The notes: generated from the sequence alone by a model not told the origin. A stretch of 64,000 nucleotides of DNA from Bacteroides fragilis (GCA_945889005.1 CAMDBI010000018.1:16588-80587), one strand, 5' to 3'. Positions 1-10,588 are shown, counted from the stretch's first letter. Made by a program: numbers and translations.

Positions 1-21
1 GCCTACTACCGCTACTTTCAT
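1..21 (-). CDS. start of a minus-strand gene, cut by the window edge
   Basis: Read on the minus strand, the first 21 bases give an ATG followed by MKVAVVG. This is the opening of a Rossmann fold and typical of aspartate-semialdehyde dehydrogenase and related NAD(P) enzymes. Only seven residues are visible, so the enzyme cannot be named with confidence. The gene diverges from the secreted protein downstream. Confidence 0.4.
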
Positions 22-165
22 GTTTTTTTGTGTTATTTCTTATTATATTACTTCCTCTGCTAAAATGGTATAAACCATTATTATTAAAAATTTGAAAAAT
101 TAAATTGATTTTTATAAATTAGAGATTGAAAAAGATAGACCATCATTTCATGGTCAAAATATCTT

Positions 166-203
166 GACACCCCTTCCCATTTTGGGGAAGGGGTGCGCTG
201 TAT
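166..203. repeat. C/G-rich hairpin in the first intergenic region
   Basis: CACCCCTTCCC and GGGGAAGGGGTG form an 11-12 bp stem around a short T-rich loop. No T-run follows it, so it is not a clear terminator. A similar C-run/G-run arrangement lies at 35061-35150, which suggests a dispersed intergenic element. It lies upstream of the gene at 279. Confidence 0.5.
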
Positions 204-278
204 ATGTTTGTGATATTGAGTTTTCGATCACTTGTATTTTAATTGATTTTTCAATGTGTGCAAAAATATTAAAAATAT

Positions 279-2789
279 ATGATGAACCAAAGACCCATTT
301 TAAAAAATATTCTATTTATTCTGTTGAATTTATTAGTGTCGCCTATTCAATCGCAAATTGCATTTGACTTTGAGAATCAAAATCTTTCTCAATGGTTCAT
401 GAGTAATGCTAAGGCATGGGATACCGCTTCAAAAGATCCATTAAGTGGGAATTATTCTCTCAAACATGTCTTGGATACTAACAAAACAAGCCACGATCAA
501 ATATCGTATCCATTAAACTTCGGACAAGCAAACGCATTAGATATTACATGGACCTTTTTGGTGCGACATGCCTACAATCCATCGGCCGACAATAATTGGA
601 ATTTCTTTCTAATGGCCAATAACAATGCAGACAGCATGTTCAACGGATTTGCAATAAACGCCTATGTAATTGGTGTAAATCTCTCGGGTTCTGACGATTC
701 GCTTAGGCTTTGGAAAGTAACTAATGGTAAAGTTGCTAAAGTCTTGAGTACAGGTGTTCATTGGGAAAGAAGTGTAGGAACTAATCAAAAAGCTTCAATT
801 AAAGTTCACCGCTCATTCGATGGTTGGTGGGAAGTGTCATTTCACGAAAGAGGAAAAATAGACTCTTTACGTATACTAAACAGTACAAGAGATACAAACC
901 ATTTAACTGCAAATCATGTGGGAGTGCTTTATAAATATACTGCAACACATGACATGAAACTTTGGATCGACGATATTCTAATCGACACACTACATATCAA
1001 GCCTATTGTAAAAGAAGACACATTGAACAATAATCTCAATAAACCTGCTGAACCTAACGATTCGATAACCACTAAACCTGCTGAACCTGACATTAATTTT
1101 ATTGACACAATTGCATTTGTAGGCAAAACCAACAACTTCAAAATATTCGATGTATTAGTTACCGAAATAATGGTTGATCCGGAACCCACTATTGGTTTAC
1201 CTGTCGGCGAATATATCGAATTATTCAATCGAACAGCAGATACCATCAATTTAAAGGATTGGCGAATAAGTATAGGCTCAACAACGAAACTTATACCCGA
1301 AATCTGTTTTTTACCCAACAGCTACTTAGTTATTTGTCATAAGGACTTGCTCAATGACTTTTTGGAATTTGGTAAGGCAATTGGTATACTTACGTCGTCG
1401 ACTACGCTCACCAATACAGGACAAACGATCAGATTGCTCGACAATACCAACAAACTCATCCACCAAGTTGCCTATAGCGACACTTGGTACAATAGTAATT
1501 ACAAAGCACAGGGAGGCTGGTCGCTAGAAATGGTAGACGTTGCTAATCCGTGCAACGAAACAAGCAATTGGCAGGCGTCTATTGGCCAAATAGGAGGAAC
1601 TCCGGGAGTTTTAAATTCTGTTGCTGCCGAAAATCCAGACGTTGAGGCTATTTCAATTTCTCAATTTGCTCTAATAAGCGATTCGTCTATCCGATTGGTT
1701 TATAGCGAGTACTTCGATAGCATAAGTGTTTCGAATAATGAGAATTATATTGTTTCAAATATTGGAAATCCCTCTAAAATTGTATTGAACGATCGAAAAA
1801 CGCAGACGCTAATTTTCGACATAAAGTTTCAATTAAAACAATTGTATACCCTAAGCGTAACAAACAATATTTCAGACTGTGTCTCGAATACGCCTAAAAA
1901 CGAATACCATCAACAGTTTGCAATACCCGAAACTGCCGATTCGGCCGATGTAATTATCAACGAAGTTCTTTTCGATGCTTTTCCATACAGTTCAGACTTT
2001 GTTGAAATATACAATCGTTCCTCCAAAACACTGGATGCTGGGCAATTGTTAATTGCACTGGAAAACGAGCAGGGGGTTGTAACTAGCACTGTGTCGCTCG
2101 GAACGACAGGAACATTGCTGTTTCCAAAGTCGTATTTGGCAGTTACCGAGAATATCGAAATGCTTAGGATATTTTACAAAGTGCCGTACCAACAAGCCAT
2201 ATTCTCTAACAATGAAATGATAAGTCTTCCCGACAAAAATGGACGTTTAATTCTAATGCGAAAAAACATGAGCATACTCGACAGAATAGTCTACAATGAA
2301 AGTATGCATATTGGCTTGATTTCGAACAAAGAAGGGGTTTCACTGGAACGACTCAATCCCGACTTTCACGGAATAAGTGCTTCTAATTGGCATTCGGCTG
2401 CTTCGACTGTTGGCTGGGCTACACCAGGTTATAAAAACTCCCAATATTTACCTAAAGATTCTTTGCAATTTTCAAGTAAATTCAAAATTTTGAACGATGC
2501 TATTTCGCCTGACAATGATGGTGTCGACGATATTTTAAACATTACATATCAAATGCCCGAAGCAGGTTACCTTGCCAATATAGTTATTTTCGATGCACAA
2601 GGGAAACTCATAAGAAAACTTGAAAACACTGCCTTACTTAGCACATCGGGCAGTTTTACATGGGATGGAACTTTTGCAAACAACCAAGTGGTTCGAAATG
2701 GTATCTATATATTTTATTTCGAAATATATAATCTCAAAGGGAATATTGAGAGATTTAAAAAAGTTTGTGTGGTTGCCAGAAAGTATTAA
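279..2789 (+). CDS. secreted lamin-tail-domain protein with FlgD-like C-terminus
   Basis: This is an 836-residue exported protein. A signal peptide covers about residues 8-26 (ILKNILFILLNLLVSPIQSQ). Residues 30-235 look like a beta-sandwich, LamG-like region (DFENQNLSQWF). A linker repeats KPAEP. Two lamin-tail domains follow, near residues 290-400 (VTEIMVDPEP, EYIELFNRT) and 570-690 (VIINEVLFDAFPYSSDFVEIYNRS). The last 90 residues (ISPDNDGVDD, then a FlgD-like Ig fold) resemble the C-terminal segments of Bacteroidota surface proteins sent through type IX secretion or used in gliding. A surface or extracellular role, perhaps binding or DNA-associated, is inference. No enzyme domain is visible. 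Confidence 0.8.
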   Translation: MMNQRPILKNILFILLNLLVSPIQSQIAFDFENQNLSQWFMSNAKAWDTASKDPLSGNYSLKHVLDTNKTSHDQISYPLNFGQANALDITWTFLVRHAYNPSADNNWNFFLMANNNADSMFNGFAINAYVIGVNLSGSDDSLRLWKVTNGKVAKVLSTGVHWERSVGTNQKASIKVHRSFDGWWEVSFHERGKIDSLRILNSTRDTNHLTANHVGVLYKYTATHDMKLWIDDILIDTLHIKPIVKEDTLNNNLNKPAEPNDSITTKPAEPDINFIDTIAFVGKTNNFKIFDVLVTEIMVDPEPTIGLPVGEYIELFNRTADTINLKDWRISIGSTTKLIPEICFLPNSYLVICHKDLLNDFLEFGKAIGILTSSTTLTNTGQTIRLLDNTNKLIHQVAYSDTWYNSNYKAQGGWSLEMVDVANPCNETSNWQASIGQIGGTPGVLNSVAAENPDVEAISISQFALISDSSIRLVYSEYFDSISVSNNENYIVSNIGNPSKIVLNDRKTQTLIFDIKFQLKQLYTLSVTNNISDCVSNTPKNEYHQQFAIPETADSADVIINEVLFDAFPYSSDFVEIYNRSSKTLDAGQLLIALENEQGVVTSTVSLGTTGTLLFPKSYLAVTENIEMLRIFYKVPYQQAIFSNNEMISLPDKNGRLILMRKNMSILDRIVYNESMHIGLISNKEGVSLERLNPDFHGISASNWHSAASTVGWATPGYKNSQYLPKDSLQFSSKFKILNDAISPDNDGVDDILNITYQMPEAGYLANIVIFDAQGKLIRKLENTALLSTSGSFTWDGTFANNQVVRNGIYIFYFEIYNLKGNIERFKKVCVVARKY

Positions 2790-2796
2790 TATTTTA

Positions 2797-2868
2797 CCTA
2801 AAAAACAAAGACACAAAGTCACAAAGAAATAATTTTCTATGCGTCTTTGCGTCTTTGCGTAAAAATTG
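2797..2868. repeat. dispersed AAAGACAC/GCGTCTTTGCGT intergenic repeat
   Basis: Between the convergent genes ending at 2789 and 2871, AAAGACACAAAGTCACAAAG is followed by GCGTCTTTGCGTCTTTGCGT. The two arms are roughly complementary and could form a hairpin that ends both transcripts. Relatives occur at 36598-36625, 37398-37425 and 63370-63390. Confidence 0.55.
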
Positions 2869-2870
2869 TA

Positions 2871-3626
2871 TTAAAAAACCTTGGCAGTAATAAACTGACG
2901 GTTCATACGAGCAATATTGGTCAATTTGATTTCTTTAGGGCACTCAGCTTCGCAAGCGCCTGTATTAGAGCAATAGCCAAACCCTAGTTCGTCCATTTTT
3001 GCAACCATATTCTGTACTCGCTGGCGTGCTTCAACTTGACCTTGAGGCAACAATGCCAAATGCGAAACCTTAGCCGAAACAAACAACATCGCAGATGCAT
3101 TTTTACAAGCCGCTACACAAGCACCACAACCAATACATTGTGCAGCATCCATCGAAAGGTCAGCTTCTTTCTTGCCAATAGGAATAACATTGCCATCGGG
3201 TACTCCACCGGTATTGACCGATACGTATCCACCCGATTGAATAATCTTATCGAAAGCCGAACGGTCGACCACTAAATCGCGAATAATCGGAAATGCTTTT
3301 GCTCGCCATGGTTCAATTGTAATTGTGTCGCCATCTTTGAACTTGCGCATGTGCAACTGGCAGGTTGTAACCGCCGAATCGTTTCCATGTGGGCGTCCGT
3401 TGATGTACAACGAACACATGCCGCATATACCCTCTCGGCAATCGTGATCGAAGCATACAGGCATTTGAAATTTATCGACTAATTGTTCGTTCAACTGGTC
3501 GAGCATTTCTAGAAATGAACAATCGGGAGAAATATTGTTAATTGTATATGTTTCGAATCGTCCTTTTGCTTTGGCGTTCTCCTGACGCCAGATTTTAAGC
3601 GTGAGATTCATATTTTTATGTTCCAT
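2871..3626 (-). CDS. sdhB: succinate dehydrogenase/fumarate reductase iron-sulfur subunit
   Basis: This 251-residue electron-transfer subunit passes electrons between the flavoprotein and the cytochrome b. Its cysteines are complete: the 2Fe-2S set at C58, C63, C68 and C71 ([13 protein letters not shown]) with C89 nearby, the 4Fe-4S motif C164-x2-C-x2-C-x3-C ([11 protein letters not shown]), and a third set at C219, C225 and C229 ([12 protein letters not shown]). It is the last gene of sdhCAB and begins 2 bases after the sdhA stop. A second ATG at 3611 (MNLTLKIW) is an alternative start. Succinate oxidation and fumarate reduction cannot be told apart from sequence. Confidence 0.95.
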   Translation of the reverse strand: MEHKNMNLTLKIWRQENAKAKGRFETYTINNISPDCSFLEMLDQLNEQLVDKFQMPVCFDHDCREGICGMCSLYINGRPHGNDSAVTTCQLHMRKFKDGDTITIEPWRAKAFPIIRDLVVDRSAFDKIIQSGGYVSVNTGGVPDGNVIPIGKKEADLSMDAAQCIGCGACVAACKNASAMLFVSAKVSHLALLPQGQVEARQRVQNMVAKMDELGFGYCSNTGACEAECPKEIKLTNIARMNRQFITAKVF

Positions 3627-3628
3627 GT

Positions 3629-5566
3629 CTATTTGTAATTTCTTTGTTTTACTTCAATGTTCTCGTACACCAGTTCTTCTTTGTGCATTACAGGTGCTTG
3701 ACCTTCGCCTTTATACTCCCAAGCTGCCACATATTTGAACAAATCGTCGTTACGTAAAGCTTCACCTTCTTCGGTTTGGAATTCTTCGCGGAAATGACCT
3801 CCACAAGATTCTTCGCGTTGCAGAGCGTCGCGTGCCATAAGATCGCCCAATTCTAAGAAATCGGCTACACGAAGTGCTTTTTCCAATTCTGGGTTAAACG
3901 AATTCGCTTCACCGGGGATACGAACATTTTTCCAGAACTCGTCACTAACTGCCTTTATTTCTGCTATTGCTTGCGTAAGACTTTCTTTTGTACGAGCCAT
4001 ACCAACTTTGTCCCACATAATTTTTCCTAATTGCTTGTGGAAATGATCTACAGAGTGAGCTCCTTTAATGCTCATCAGTTTTTCAATTCGAGCTTTCACA
4101 TCGCCTTCAACTTTTGCAAACTCTGGCAAATCGGTACTTATGCGGGGAGTTTTGATATCTGTAGAAAGGTAACTCTGAATAGTATAGGGCAATACGAAAT
4201 AACCATCGGCTAAACCTTGCATAAGAGCCGAAGCGCCAAGTCGATTGGCTCCGTGGTCTGAGAAATTTGCTTCTCCAGCTGCAAAAAGTCCAGGAATAGT
4301 AGTCTGTAATTCATAATCGACCCAAGTTCCGCCCATACAGTAGTGAATGGCAGGGTAAATCATCATTGGAGTATTGTATGGATTTTCGTCTACGATTTTC
4401 TCGTACATCTGAAAAAGGTTGCCATAGCGCTCTTCGATTACTTTTTTGCCCAAACGCTTGATGGCCGATGAGAAATCGAGGTAAACAGCCAATCCTGTAG
4501 ACCCAACACCAAAACCGGCATCACAACGTTCCTTGGCTGCTCGCGAAGCTATATCGCGAGGCACTAAGTTGCCAAATGCCGGGTAACGACGTTCCAAGTA
4601 ATAGTCTCGATCTTCTTCCTTTATATCGGTAGGTTTCAACAAACCTTTACGTACTTTATCGGCTGCATCTTTATCTTTTGGTACCCAAATACGTCCATCG
4701 TTACGCAACGACTCCGACATAAGTGTCAATTTGCTTTGATAGTCGCCGTGTACGGGAATACATGTAGGGTGAATCTGAACATAACAAGGGTTTCCGAATA
4801 ATGCACCTCTTCTGTATGCTTGCATAGCTGCACTTCCATTTGATCCCATAGCATTGGTCGAGAGGAAGAATACATTTCCGTAACCACCGGTAGCCAACAC
4901 AACTGCATGAGCAGAGTGACGTTCGATTTCGCCAGTAACCAAGTTTCGAGCAATAATGCCTCGAGCTTTTCCATCGACAATAACAAGATCTAACATTTCT
5001 GTGCGAGCATGTAATTCGACAGTACCTGCATGTATCTGACGGCTAAGCGCCTGATATGCACCAATTAAAAGTTGTTGGCCGGTTTGTCCACGAGCATAGA
5101 ATGTACGACTTACTTGTGTGCCGCCAAACGATCGGTTGTCGAGCAAACCGCCATATTCACGTGCAAAAGGAACACCTTGAGCCACGCATTGGTCTATTAT
5201 GCTACCACTCACTTCGGCCAAACGATGAACATTGGCTTCGCGAGCGCGGTAATCGCCTCCTTTTATAGTATCGTAAAACAAGCGCGATACACTATCGCCA
5301 TCGTTACGGTAGTTTTTTGATGCATTGATACCACCCTGAGCAGCAATACTATGTGCACGACGCGGACTGTCTTGATAGCAGAATACTTTTACATTGAAAC
5401 CGAGTTCGCCTAAACTTGCAGCAGCTGCCCCACCTGCAAGTCCTGTGCCTACTACTATTACATCCATCTTCAGCTTATTGGCTGGGTTTACAAGTCCTTG
5501 TGTAGATTTGTAATGTGTCCACTTTTCGGCAAGTGGACCTTTTGGTATTTTTGATTCTAACTTCAT
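3629..5566 (-). CDS. sdhA: succinate dehydrogenase/fumarate reductase flavoprotein subunit
   Basis: This 645-residue catalytic subunit interconverts succinate and fumarate using covalent FAD. The dinucleotide motif [10 protein letters not shown] lies near residue 41. [14 protein letters not shown] carries the histidine expected to bind [15 protein letters not shown] and [12 protein letters not shown] line the active site, and [18 protein letters not shown] is the conserved C-terminal FAD-binding segment. The length fits the B-type enzymes of Bacteroidota and Epsilonproteobacteria. It lies between sdhC (15-base gap) and sdhB. Confidence 0.95.
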   Translation of the reverse strand: MKLESKIPKGPLAEKWTHYKSTQGLVNPANKLKMDVIVVGTGLAGGAAAASLGELGFNVKVFCYQDSPRRAHSIAAQGGINASKNYRNDGDSVSRLFYDTIKGGDYRAREANVHRLAEVSGSIIDQCVAQGVPFAREYGGLLDNRSFGGTQVSRTFYARGQTGQQLLIGAYQALSRQIHAGTVELHARTEMLDLVIVDGKARGIIARNLVTGEIERHSAHAVVLATGGYGNVFFLSTNAMGSNGSAAMQAYRRGALFGNPCYVQIHPTCIPVHGDYQSKLTLMSESLRNDGRIWVPKDKDAADKVRKGLLKPTDIKEEDRDYYLERRYPAFGNLVPRDIASRAAKERCDAGFGVGSTGLAVYLDFSSAIKRLGKKVIEERYGNLFQMYEKIVDENPYNTPMMIYPAIHYCMGGTWVDYELQTTIPGLFAAGEANFSDHGANRLGASALMQGLADGYFVLPYTIQSYLSTDIKTPRISTDLPEFAKVEGDVKARIEKLMSIKGAHSVDHFHKQLGKIMWDKVGMARTKESLTQAIAEIKAVSDEFWKNVRIPGEANSFNPELEKALRVADFLELGDLMARDALQREESCGGHFREEFQTEEGEALRNDDLFKYVAAWEYKGEGQAPVMHKEELVYENIEVKQRNYK

Positions 5567-5581
5567 ATCTTGAAAAAATTA

Positions 5582-6250
5582 TTAACAATTGTAAAAATAG
5601 AGAAAATACAGAGGAATGATGCTAAATCCGACCGCTATAACAATAGAATAGATTGTTCCAACCCATTTAATAATTGGGGTATAAAGTGGATGATTCCATC
5701 CCATAGTTTGAAATGCACTTTGAAATGCATGATTGAGGTGAAACCCAAGAATAACCATAATAGCAACATACAACCATGTATAAAATGGGTTGCTAAATAA
5801 TGCTATAGCCATACTATAGAAATCGTGCGAATTGCCATTGGCAGCTTCTGGAATTGGAACAATACCAAGTTTTACAAAATAAAAATTAATGAAATGCAAT
5901 ACCAGAAATAGGGCAATAATGATACCGGTATGTGTCATATACTTTGAAAAAAAGGACGTTTGCTTGTTGTTTGCCACAGCATAACCCACTGGACGGGCAA
6001 TTCTGTTTTTTATTATGGTTACAAACCCATAAATCATGTGAAGCGCAAAGCCTCCAAACAAAACTATTTCCAAAATCTTCATTACCGGATTGCCCATAAA
6101 TTCAACAGCTTCGCTAAAAAGCGCCCCGTCATCGGGCAACAGCATAAAGAGATTAATTGTTAGGTGTATTACCATAAATACACACAGAAATAAGCCCGCG
6201 AGGGCCATCATTAGCTTCTTTCCAATAGAGGAATTGATCAAGTTACTCAT
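5582..6250 (-). CDS. sdhC: succinate dehydrogenase cytochrome b subunit (B-type)
   Basis: This 222-residue integral membrane protein has about five hydrophobic helices (GLFLCVFMVIHLTINLFM, VLFGGFALHMIYGFVTII, GIIIALFLVLHFINFYFV, LYVAIMVILGFHLNHAFQ, IVIAVGFSIIPLYFLYFY). Histidines in them (HLTIN, HMIYG, HFINF, HLNHA) match the di-haem ligands of B-type succinate:quinone reductases. It anchors SdhAB and exchanges electrons with menaquinone. It is the first gene of sdhCAB and has a clear upstream promoter. Confidence 0.92.
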   Translation of the reverse strand: MSNLINSSIGKKLMMALAGLFLCVFMVIHLTINLFMLLPDDGALFSEAVEFMGNPVMKILEIVLFGGFALHMIYGFVTIIKNRIARPVGYAVANNKQTSFFSKYMTHTGIIIALFLVLHFINFYFVKLGIVPIPEAANGNSHDFYSMAIALFSNPFYTWLYVAIMVILGFHLNHAFQSAFQTMGWNHPLYTPIIKWVGTIYSIVIAVGFSIIPLYFLYFYNC

Positions 6251-6299
6251 ACACTTATTTTGAATAATGTTTAATAATGTGTTACAAAAAAAAGAAGCA

Positions 6300-6330
6300 C
6301 AAATTTATTGGCTTAGATTTGTTTTTCCAA
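6300..6330 (-). promoter_or_regulatory. Bacteroidota-type promoter of sdhCAB
   Basis: On the minus strand TTG (6330-6328) is followed after exactly 20 bases by TAAATTTG (6307-6300), matching the phylum consensus TTG-N19-20-TAnnTTTG. The sdhC start codon lies about 50 bases downstream. Confidence 0.65.
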
Positions 6331-6372
6331 TTAAATAATTAACTTGGATGTAATTTATAATTAGTCTAATCT

Positions 6373-7671
6373 ATGGCACTTGTACATTTAACAAGCTCAT
6401 TATTTGAACGAAACAGGCTCAAATTGTCTAGAAAGCTTCAAAAACACACCTTTGTAGCAATACATTCAAATCAGTCGATGCTAAAAAGCCGCGACCAAAA
6501 CTTTGTTTTTCACCAGAACTCCGATTTGTTCTATTTTTCGGGCATTGAACAAGAACGGACAACTTTATTCATCTACTACGATACACTGAATGAGCGATTT
6601 CTCGATGTGCTTTTTATCGAAAAACCCGATCCGGCCAAAGAAGTATGGACTGGGCGAATGCTTACCATTGAACAAGTAGCCTCAATTAGCGGAATTGCCG
6701 ATATTCGTTGGCTCGATCAAATGGAGGCTTTTATCCGGGAGCAAATTGCTAATTCCGAACTCTTATTCTTAAATTTTACAGAGAAATACGATTCCGAAGA
6801 CCTTAAATACCTTTACCCAAACCGATTTGCATTGGACTGGGAGCGTGTTTTGCAAAGCAAAAAATTTGAACCTCTTTCGCTTATTAGCGATTCGCTTCGT
6901 CAGGTCAAAGAAGCTGTCGAAATTGAAGTAGTTCGAAAAGCTATCAATATCACTTATTGTGCTTTTTTAAAAATGCTTCCAGCTGTAAAACCAGGCAATA
7001 AAGAACATGACATAGAAGCCTTAATTAATGCTGAGTTTACTCGTTCTGGAGCAAAAATTGCATTTGACACAATCGTTGCATCAGGCGAAAATGCTTGCAT
7101 TCTGCATTATATTGACAACAATATGCCCATGAACGATGGCGAACTTGTGCTTGTCGACTTTGGCGCAAGCATCGATGGTCTCAATGCCGACATAACCAGA
7201 ACCTTACCTGTCAATGGAAAGTTTACTGAACGACAAAAGGAAGTATATACTTCGGTTCTAAATATTCAAAAGGAAGTAACTAAAAACATTAGGCCGGGCA
7301 TTTCAATTACTGACTTAGTACGACTAGCCGGAAATTTATGCGAACAAGAACTTACTAAGCTTAAATTGCTTAAAAAAGAGGAGATTCAGAAGCAAGATCC
7401 CGAGAAACCTCTATACAAAAGGTATTTTATGCATGGTATTGGACATTACTTGGGAATAGACGTTCACGATGTGGGTCAAAAAGACGACATTCTGAAACCC
7501 GGAATGCTTATAACTTGCGAACCTGGCATTTATATACCAGAAGAAAAACTAGGCATTCGACTCGAGAACGACATTTTGATAACCGAAAATAGCTGCGAAA
7601 ACCTTTCAGCCACTATCCCCATTGAGATTGATGAAATTGAAAGATTATTGTATAAAAATACAAACTACTAA
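6373..7671 (+). CDS. pepP: Xaa-Pro aminopeptidase (aminopeptidase P family)
   Basis: This 432-residue metallopeptidase removes N-terminal residues that precede proline. The N-terminal half is the creatinase-like domain (residues 1-170: SDLFYFSGIEQERTTLF). The C-terminal pita-bread domain carries the dinuclear metal ligands: two Asp in VDFGASIDGLNADITRT, His in MHGIGHYLGIDVHD, Glu in CEPGIYI and Glu in IRLENDILIT. No signal peptide is visible, so it acts in the cytosol. It diverges from sdhC. Confidence 0.92.
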   Translation: MALVHLTSSLFERNRLKLSRKLQKHTFVAIHSNQSMLKSRDQNFVFHQNSDLFYFSGIEQERTTLFIYYDTLNERFLDVLFIEKPDPAKEVWTGRMLTIEQVASISGIADIRWLDQMEAFIREQIANSELLFLNFTEKYDSEDLKYLYPNRFALDWERVLQSKKFEPLSLISDSLRQVKEAVEIEVVRKAINITYCAFLKMLPAVKPGNKEHDIEALINAEFTRSGAKIAFDTIVASGENACILHYIDNNMPMNDGELVLVDFGASIDGLNADITRTLPVNGKFTERQKEVYTSVLNIQKEVTKNIRPGISITDLVRLAGNLCEQELTKLKLLKKEEIQKQDPEKPLYKRYFMHGIGHYLGIDVHDVGQKDDILKPGMLITCEPGIYIPEEKLGIRLENDILITENSCENLSATIPIEIDEIERLLYKNTNY

Positions 7672-7801
7672 CAATTTAATACACTTCAACAAAAACCCTT
7701 GTTATACTTCTCAAGTAGAGCCCAAATTATTTAATTCTTAAAAAAATTAAAACTGAAACCTTTTGCAATTATCTTTCGTTAATTTTTCGAAAAAGCTTAA
7801 A

Positions 7802-8200
7802 ATGAGAATTGTTCGTCAAATAATAAGTCAAGCACTCATTGTTGTTTGTTTGGTCTCCTTTGTGGGAGTTACTTTTCAGGCACACACATGCCTGTTGATG
7901 AACAAAACCAGCTACTCAGTCGCTCCTTTTCCAAGCAATTCTTGCTGTTCCGACGAAGACGCACATCATACCAACAACTCTGTAGAAGAAAAATGTTGCA
8001 GCGACTTGTTGCTTTATTTAAAAATTGAAGATAGCTTTACTTGTCAGCCATCCTTTCAAGTGCAAACAACTAATCTTTTTGCCGAAACAAACACTTGCAA
8101 CAAATCAAATCTATTCCTTATAACAAATTTGCTTTTCGCCAACAAATCAAATCAAGCTTCTTTACCTATTTTGCAAAAACACAGGGTTTTACGTTGTTGA
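7802..8200 (+). CDS. HYC_CC_PP-like small exported cysteine-rich protein
   Basis: This 132-residue protein starts with a membrane or signal segment (IISQALIVVCLVSFVGVTF), then HTCLLM, NSCCSDEDAHHTNN and EKCCSDLLLYLK. The paired-cysteine pattern matches the HYC_CC_PP family of Bacteroidota, which often sits beside TonB receptors and heavy-metal genes. An in-frame ATG at 7763 would put 13 odd residues ahead of the signal, so 7802 is preferred. A role in copper or other metal handling is inferred from neighbours and the Cys/His clusters. Confidence 0.7.
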   Translation: MRIVRQIISQALIVVCLVSFVGVTFQAHTCLLMNKTSYSVAPFPSNSCCSDEDAHHTNNSVEEKCCSDLLLYLKIEDSFTCQPSFQVQTTNLFAETNTCNKSNLFLITNLLFANKSNQASLPILQKHRVLRC

Positions 8201-8302
8201 GATTTCTTGTCTTGTATATTTTACTAAATAGTTTTTTGCACCCACACTTTACAGCACATATTATGCTGTGTTGTAACTAAATAATTAATAAATGAAATCC
8301 AC

Positions 8303-8329
8303 ATGTTCTTTGCCAATAAAAACATGTAT
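8303..8329. promoter_or_regulatory. inverted repeat upstream of the TonB receptor gene
   Basis: ACATGTT and AACATGT form a perfect 7-bp inverted repeat with about 13 bases between the arms, roughly 60 bases before the receptor start. GAAAACATG follows nearby. It could be the operator of a metal-responsive regulator. No regulator gene is seen next to it, so this is a guess from position and symmetry. Confidence 0.3.
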
Positions 8330-8386
8330 GTATTTATTTGAAAACATGCGCGGTTTCATCATATCTTAATAATCAAAAAAATAAAT

Positions 8387-10588
8387 ATGATGAAAAGAAT
8401 TATTATATTACTAATCATAAACAGTCTTTTTATTTCTATATACTCATCGCAGAAATTGAAAGGACGGGTATTTCATATAAATGAAAACAAAGATACAGTT
8501 TCACTGGGTTTTGCTCAAGTATACTGGGATCATTCAAAAATAAACACACAAACTAATGACAGTGGATTTTTTGAAATTGAAAAACCTCAAAAGGGCCATC
8601 TTCATTTAGCTGTTTCTTATGTCGGATTTAAGTTATTTATTCAGGAAATTGAAAAAAAGACAGAATTTCTAAACGTAATATTAATCCCCGACAATGTTAT
8701 TGAAGAAGTTATTGTAAACAAGCGAACTGAAGGTACCGTTTTTTCGACATTAAAACCCATTAAGACAGAAATGATTACTCAAGCAGGACTTCAAAAACTT
8801 GCTTGTTGCAATTTGTCGGAAAGTTTTCAGAACAATGCCAGTGTAGATGTTGGGTATGCCGACGCAGTTACAGGTGCTCGTCAAATTCAAATGCTCGGAC
8901 TGTCGGGGATTTACTCTCAGTTGCTTTTCGAAAACCTTCCATCGATGCGTGGATTGGCAGTTTCAAATAGTATGAGCTACATTCCCGGCTCTTGGATGGA
9001 ATCTATTCAAATTTCAAAAGGCTCGTCTTCTGTTATCAATGGTTACGAGTCTGTAACCGGACAAATCAATGTCGAATTCAAAAAGCCCGAAGATTCGCCT
9101 ATTGTTTTTGCAAACATTTATGGAGGCGACAACTCACGGCTCGAACTCAATACAAATGTTGTATTATTGAACGACGAGCATCTTAATGGCATGTTGCTTA
9201 CTCATGTATCGGGCAATTTTAAACCCATGGACGAAAATGGCGATATGTTTGTCGAGTCGCCCTTGCAACGACAGGTAAACTTATATAATCGATGGAAAAT
9301 AGTCTCGCACAACGACCAGATTGAGCAACAGTTTGGAATTCGATACTTCAACGATTTCAAACAAGGCGGACAGATGGATTATCGACAGAAAAGCGACATG
9401 GATAAAGGAATTTATGGCTTTGCTTCAGATATTAACAATTTACAAATATATTCAAAAACAGGCATCGCTTTAGATACCACTTTTTACAATAGTATAGCAC
9501 TGTATGGCTCGTACAACCTATATAACAACGATGCCTATTATGGTCGCAATGAATACATAGGACAACAACACAATGTCAACTATAATTTGGTATATCAAAC
9601 ACATTTATTTTCAGAAGACCATAGCATGAGTAGTGGAATTGGGATCAATTACGACAACATAAATCAATCGTTCAACGATTCGGCGTTTAATAGCGTAGAG
9701 TATGTTCCTGGTATTTTTTCGCAGTATACTTGGATGCCAAACGAAAAAACGTCAGCCATTATTGGATTGCGATACGATTATCATTCTCAATGGGGCTGGT
9801 TTTTAATTCCTCGTGTACATATAAAACATGAACCATTTTGGGGTGTTATATTTAGAGCTTCACTTGGACGTGGACTTCATACTGCACACGTTTTAGCTGA
9901 GAATCAGAACCTGCTCGTAAATTCACGTATTTGGCGTACATTGGAGCAACCCGAACTCGAAAAGGCATGGAATACGGGCATTAATGTTACAAAAAAGTTT
10001 GAGCTAAATCAGAATAGAAGCATTCAGTGGTCAGCCGATTTTTATCACACCAAATTCGACAATCAGGTAATAGTAGATATTGATGCATTTAGTAATGCTG
10101 TTCAGGTTTACAATCTCGATGGTCGCTCCTACTCCAATGCTTTTCAAACCGATATTATTTTACAGCCATCAAAAGGTCTCGAAATAACCGCTGCTTATCG
10201 CATAAACGACGTAAAACAAACTCTTCACGGCGAATTGAAGAGTAAGCCATTTGTTGTTAAACATAGAGGATTGGTTTCGTTTTCTTATGCAAGTAAATTT
10301 AAAAAATGGCAATTCGACATAACTTCACAATTCAATGGACGGGCTAGTTTGCCTCAATATATTGGCAAACCGTATTCTCCTATTTACATAAACCTTATAT
10401 CGCAGATAACAAGGAGGTTTAAAAGTGTTGAGTTGTATGTTGGAGGCGAAAATCTTACAAATTTTGTACAGGATAATCCCGTTGTTTCTCCTCACGACCC
10501 ATTTAGTTCTAGTTTCGATGCTAGTATGGTGTGGGGGCCGGTTATGGGGCGCATGTTTTATGGAGGATTGAGGTATACATTGAAATAA
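8387..10588 (+). CDS. TonB-dependent outer-membrane receptor, probably for a metal
   Basis: This 733-residue outer-membrane transporter has a signal peptide (RIIILLIINSLFISIYSS), then a carboxypeptidase-regulatory-like domain near residues 24-105 (KGRVFHINENKDTVSLGFAQVYW, split here by the family's usual fold). The plug domain (LACCNLSESFQNNASVDVGY, LGLSGIYSQLLFENLPS, ISKGSSSVINGYESVTGQI) and a beta-barrel ending in GGLRYTLK follow. The cysteine pair opening the plug is seen in receptors linked to HYC_CC_PP and HMA proteins. The HMA gene follows after 17 bases, so the two are likely cotranscribed. The substrate is unproven. Confidence 0.85.
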   Translation: MMKRIIILLIINSLFISIYSSQKLKGRVFHINENKDTVSLGFAQVYWDHSKINTQTNDSGFFEIEKPQKGHLHLAVSYVGFKLFIQEIEKKTEFLNVILIPDNVIEEVIVNKRTEGTVFSTLKPIKTEMITQAGLQKLACCNLSESFQNNASVDVGYADAVTGARQIQMLGLSGIYSQLLFENLPSMRGLAVSNSMSYIPGSWMESIQISKGSSSVINGYESVTGQINVEFKKPEDSPIVFANIYGGDNSRLELNTNVVLLNDEHLNGMLLTHVSGNFKPMDENGDMFVESPLQRQVNLYNRWKIVSHNDQIEQQFGIRYFNDFKQGGQMDYRQKSDMDKGIYGFASDINNLQIYSKTGIALDTTFYNSIALYGSYNLYNNDAYYGRNEYIGQQHNVNYNLVYQTHLFSEDHSMSSGIGINYDNINQSFNDSAFNSVEYVPGIFSQYTWMPNEKTSAIIGLRYDYHSQWGWFLIPRVHIKHEPFWGVIFRASLGRGLHTAHVLAENQNLLVNSRIWRTLEQPELEKAWNTGINVTKKFELNQNRSIQWSADFYHTKFDNQVIVDIDAFSNAVQVYNLDGRSYSNAFQTDIILQPSKGLEITAAYRINDVKQTLHGELKSKPFVVKHRGLVSFSYASKFKKWQFDITSQFNGRASLPQYIGKPYSPIYINLISQITRRFKSVELYVGGENLTNFVQDNPVVSPHDPFSSSFDASMVWGPVMGRMFYGGLRYTLK

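Noticed and set aside
164..367. 67-residue frame at the window start
   Set aside because: It crosses a hairpin and overlaps the signal peptide of the lamin-tail protein in another frame.
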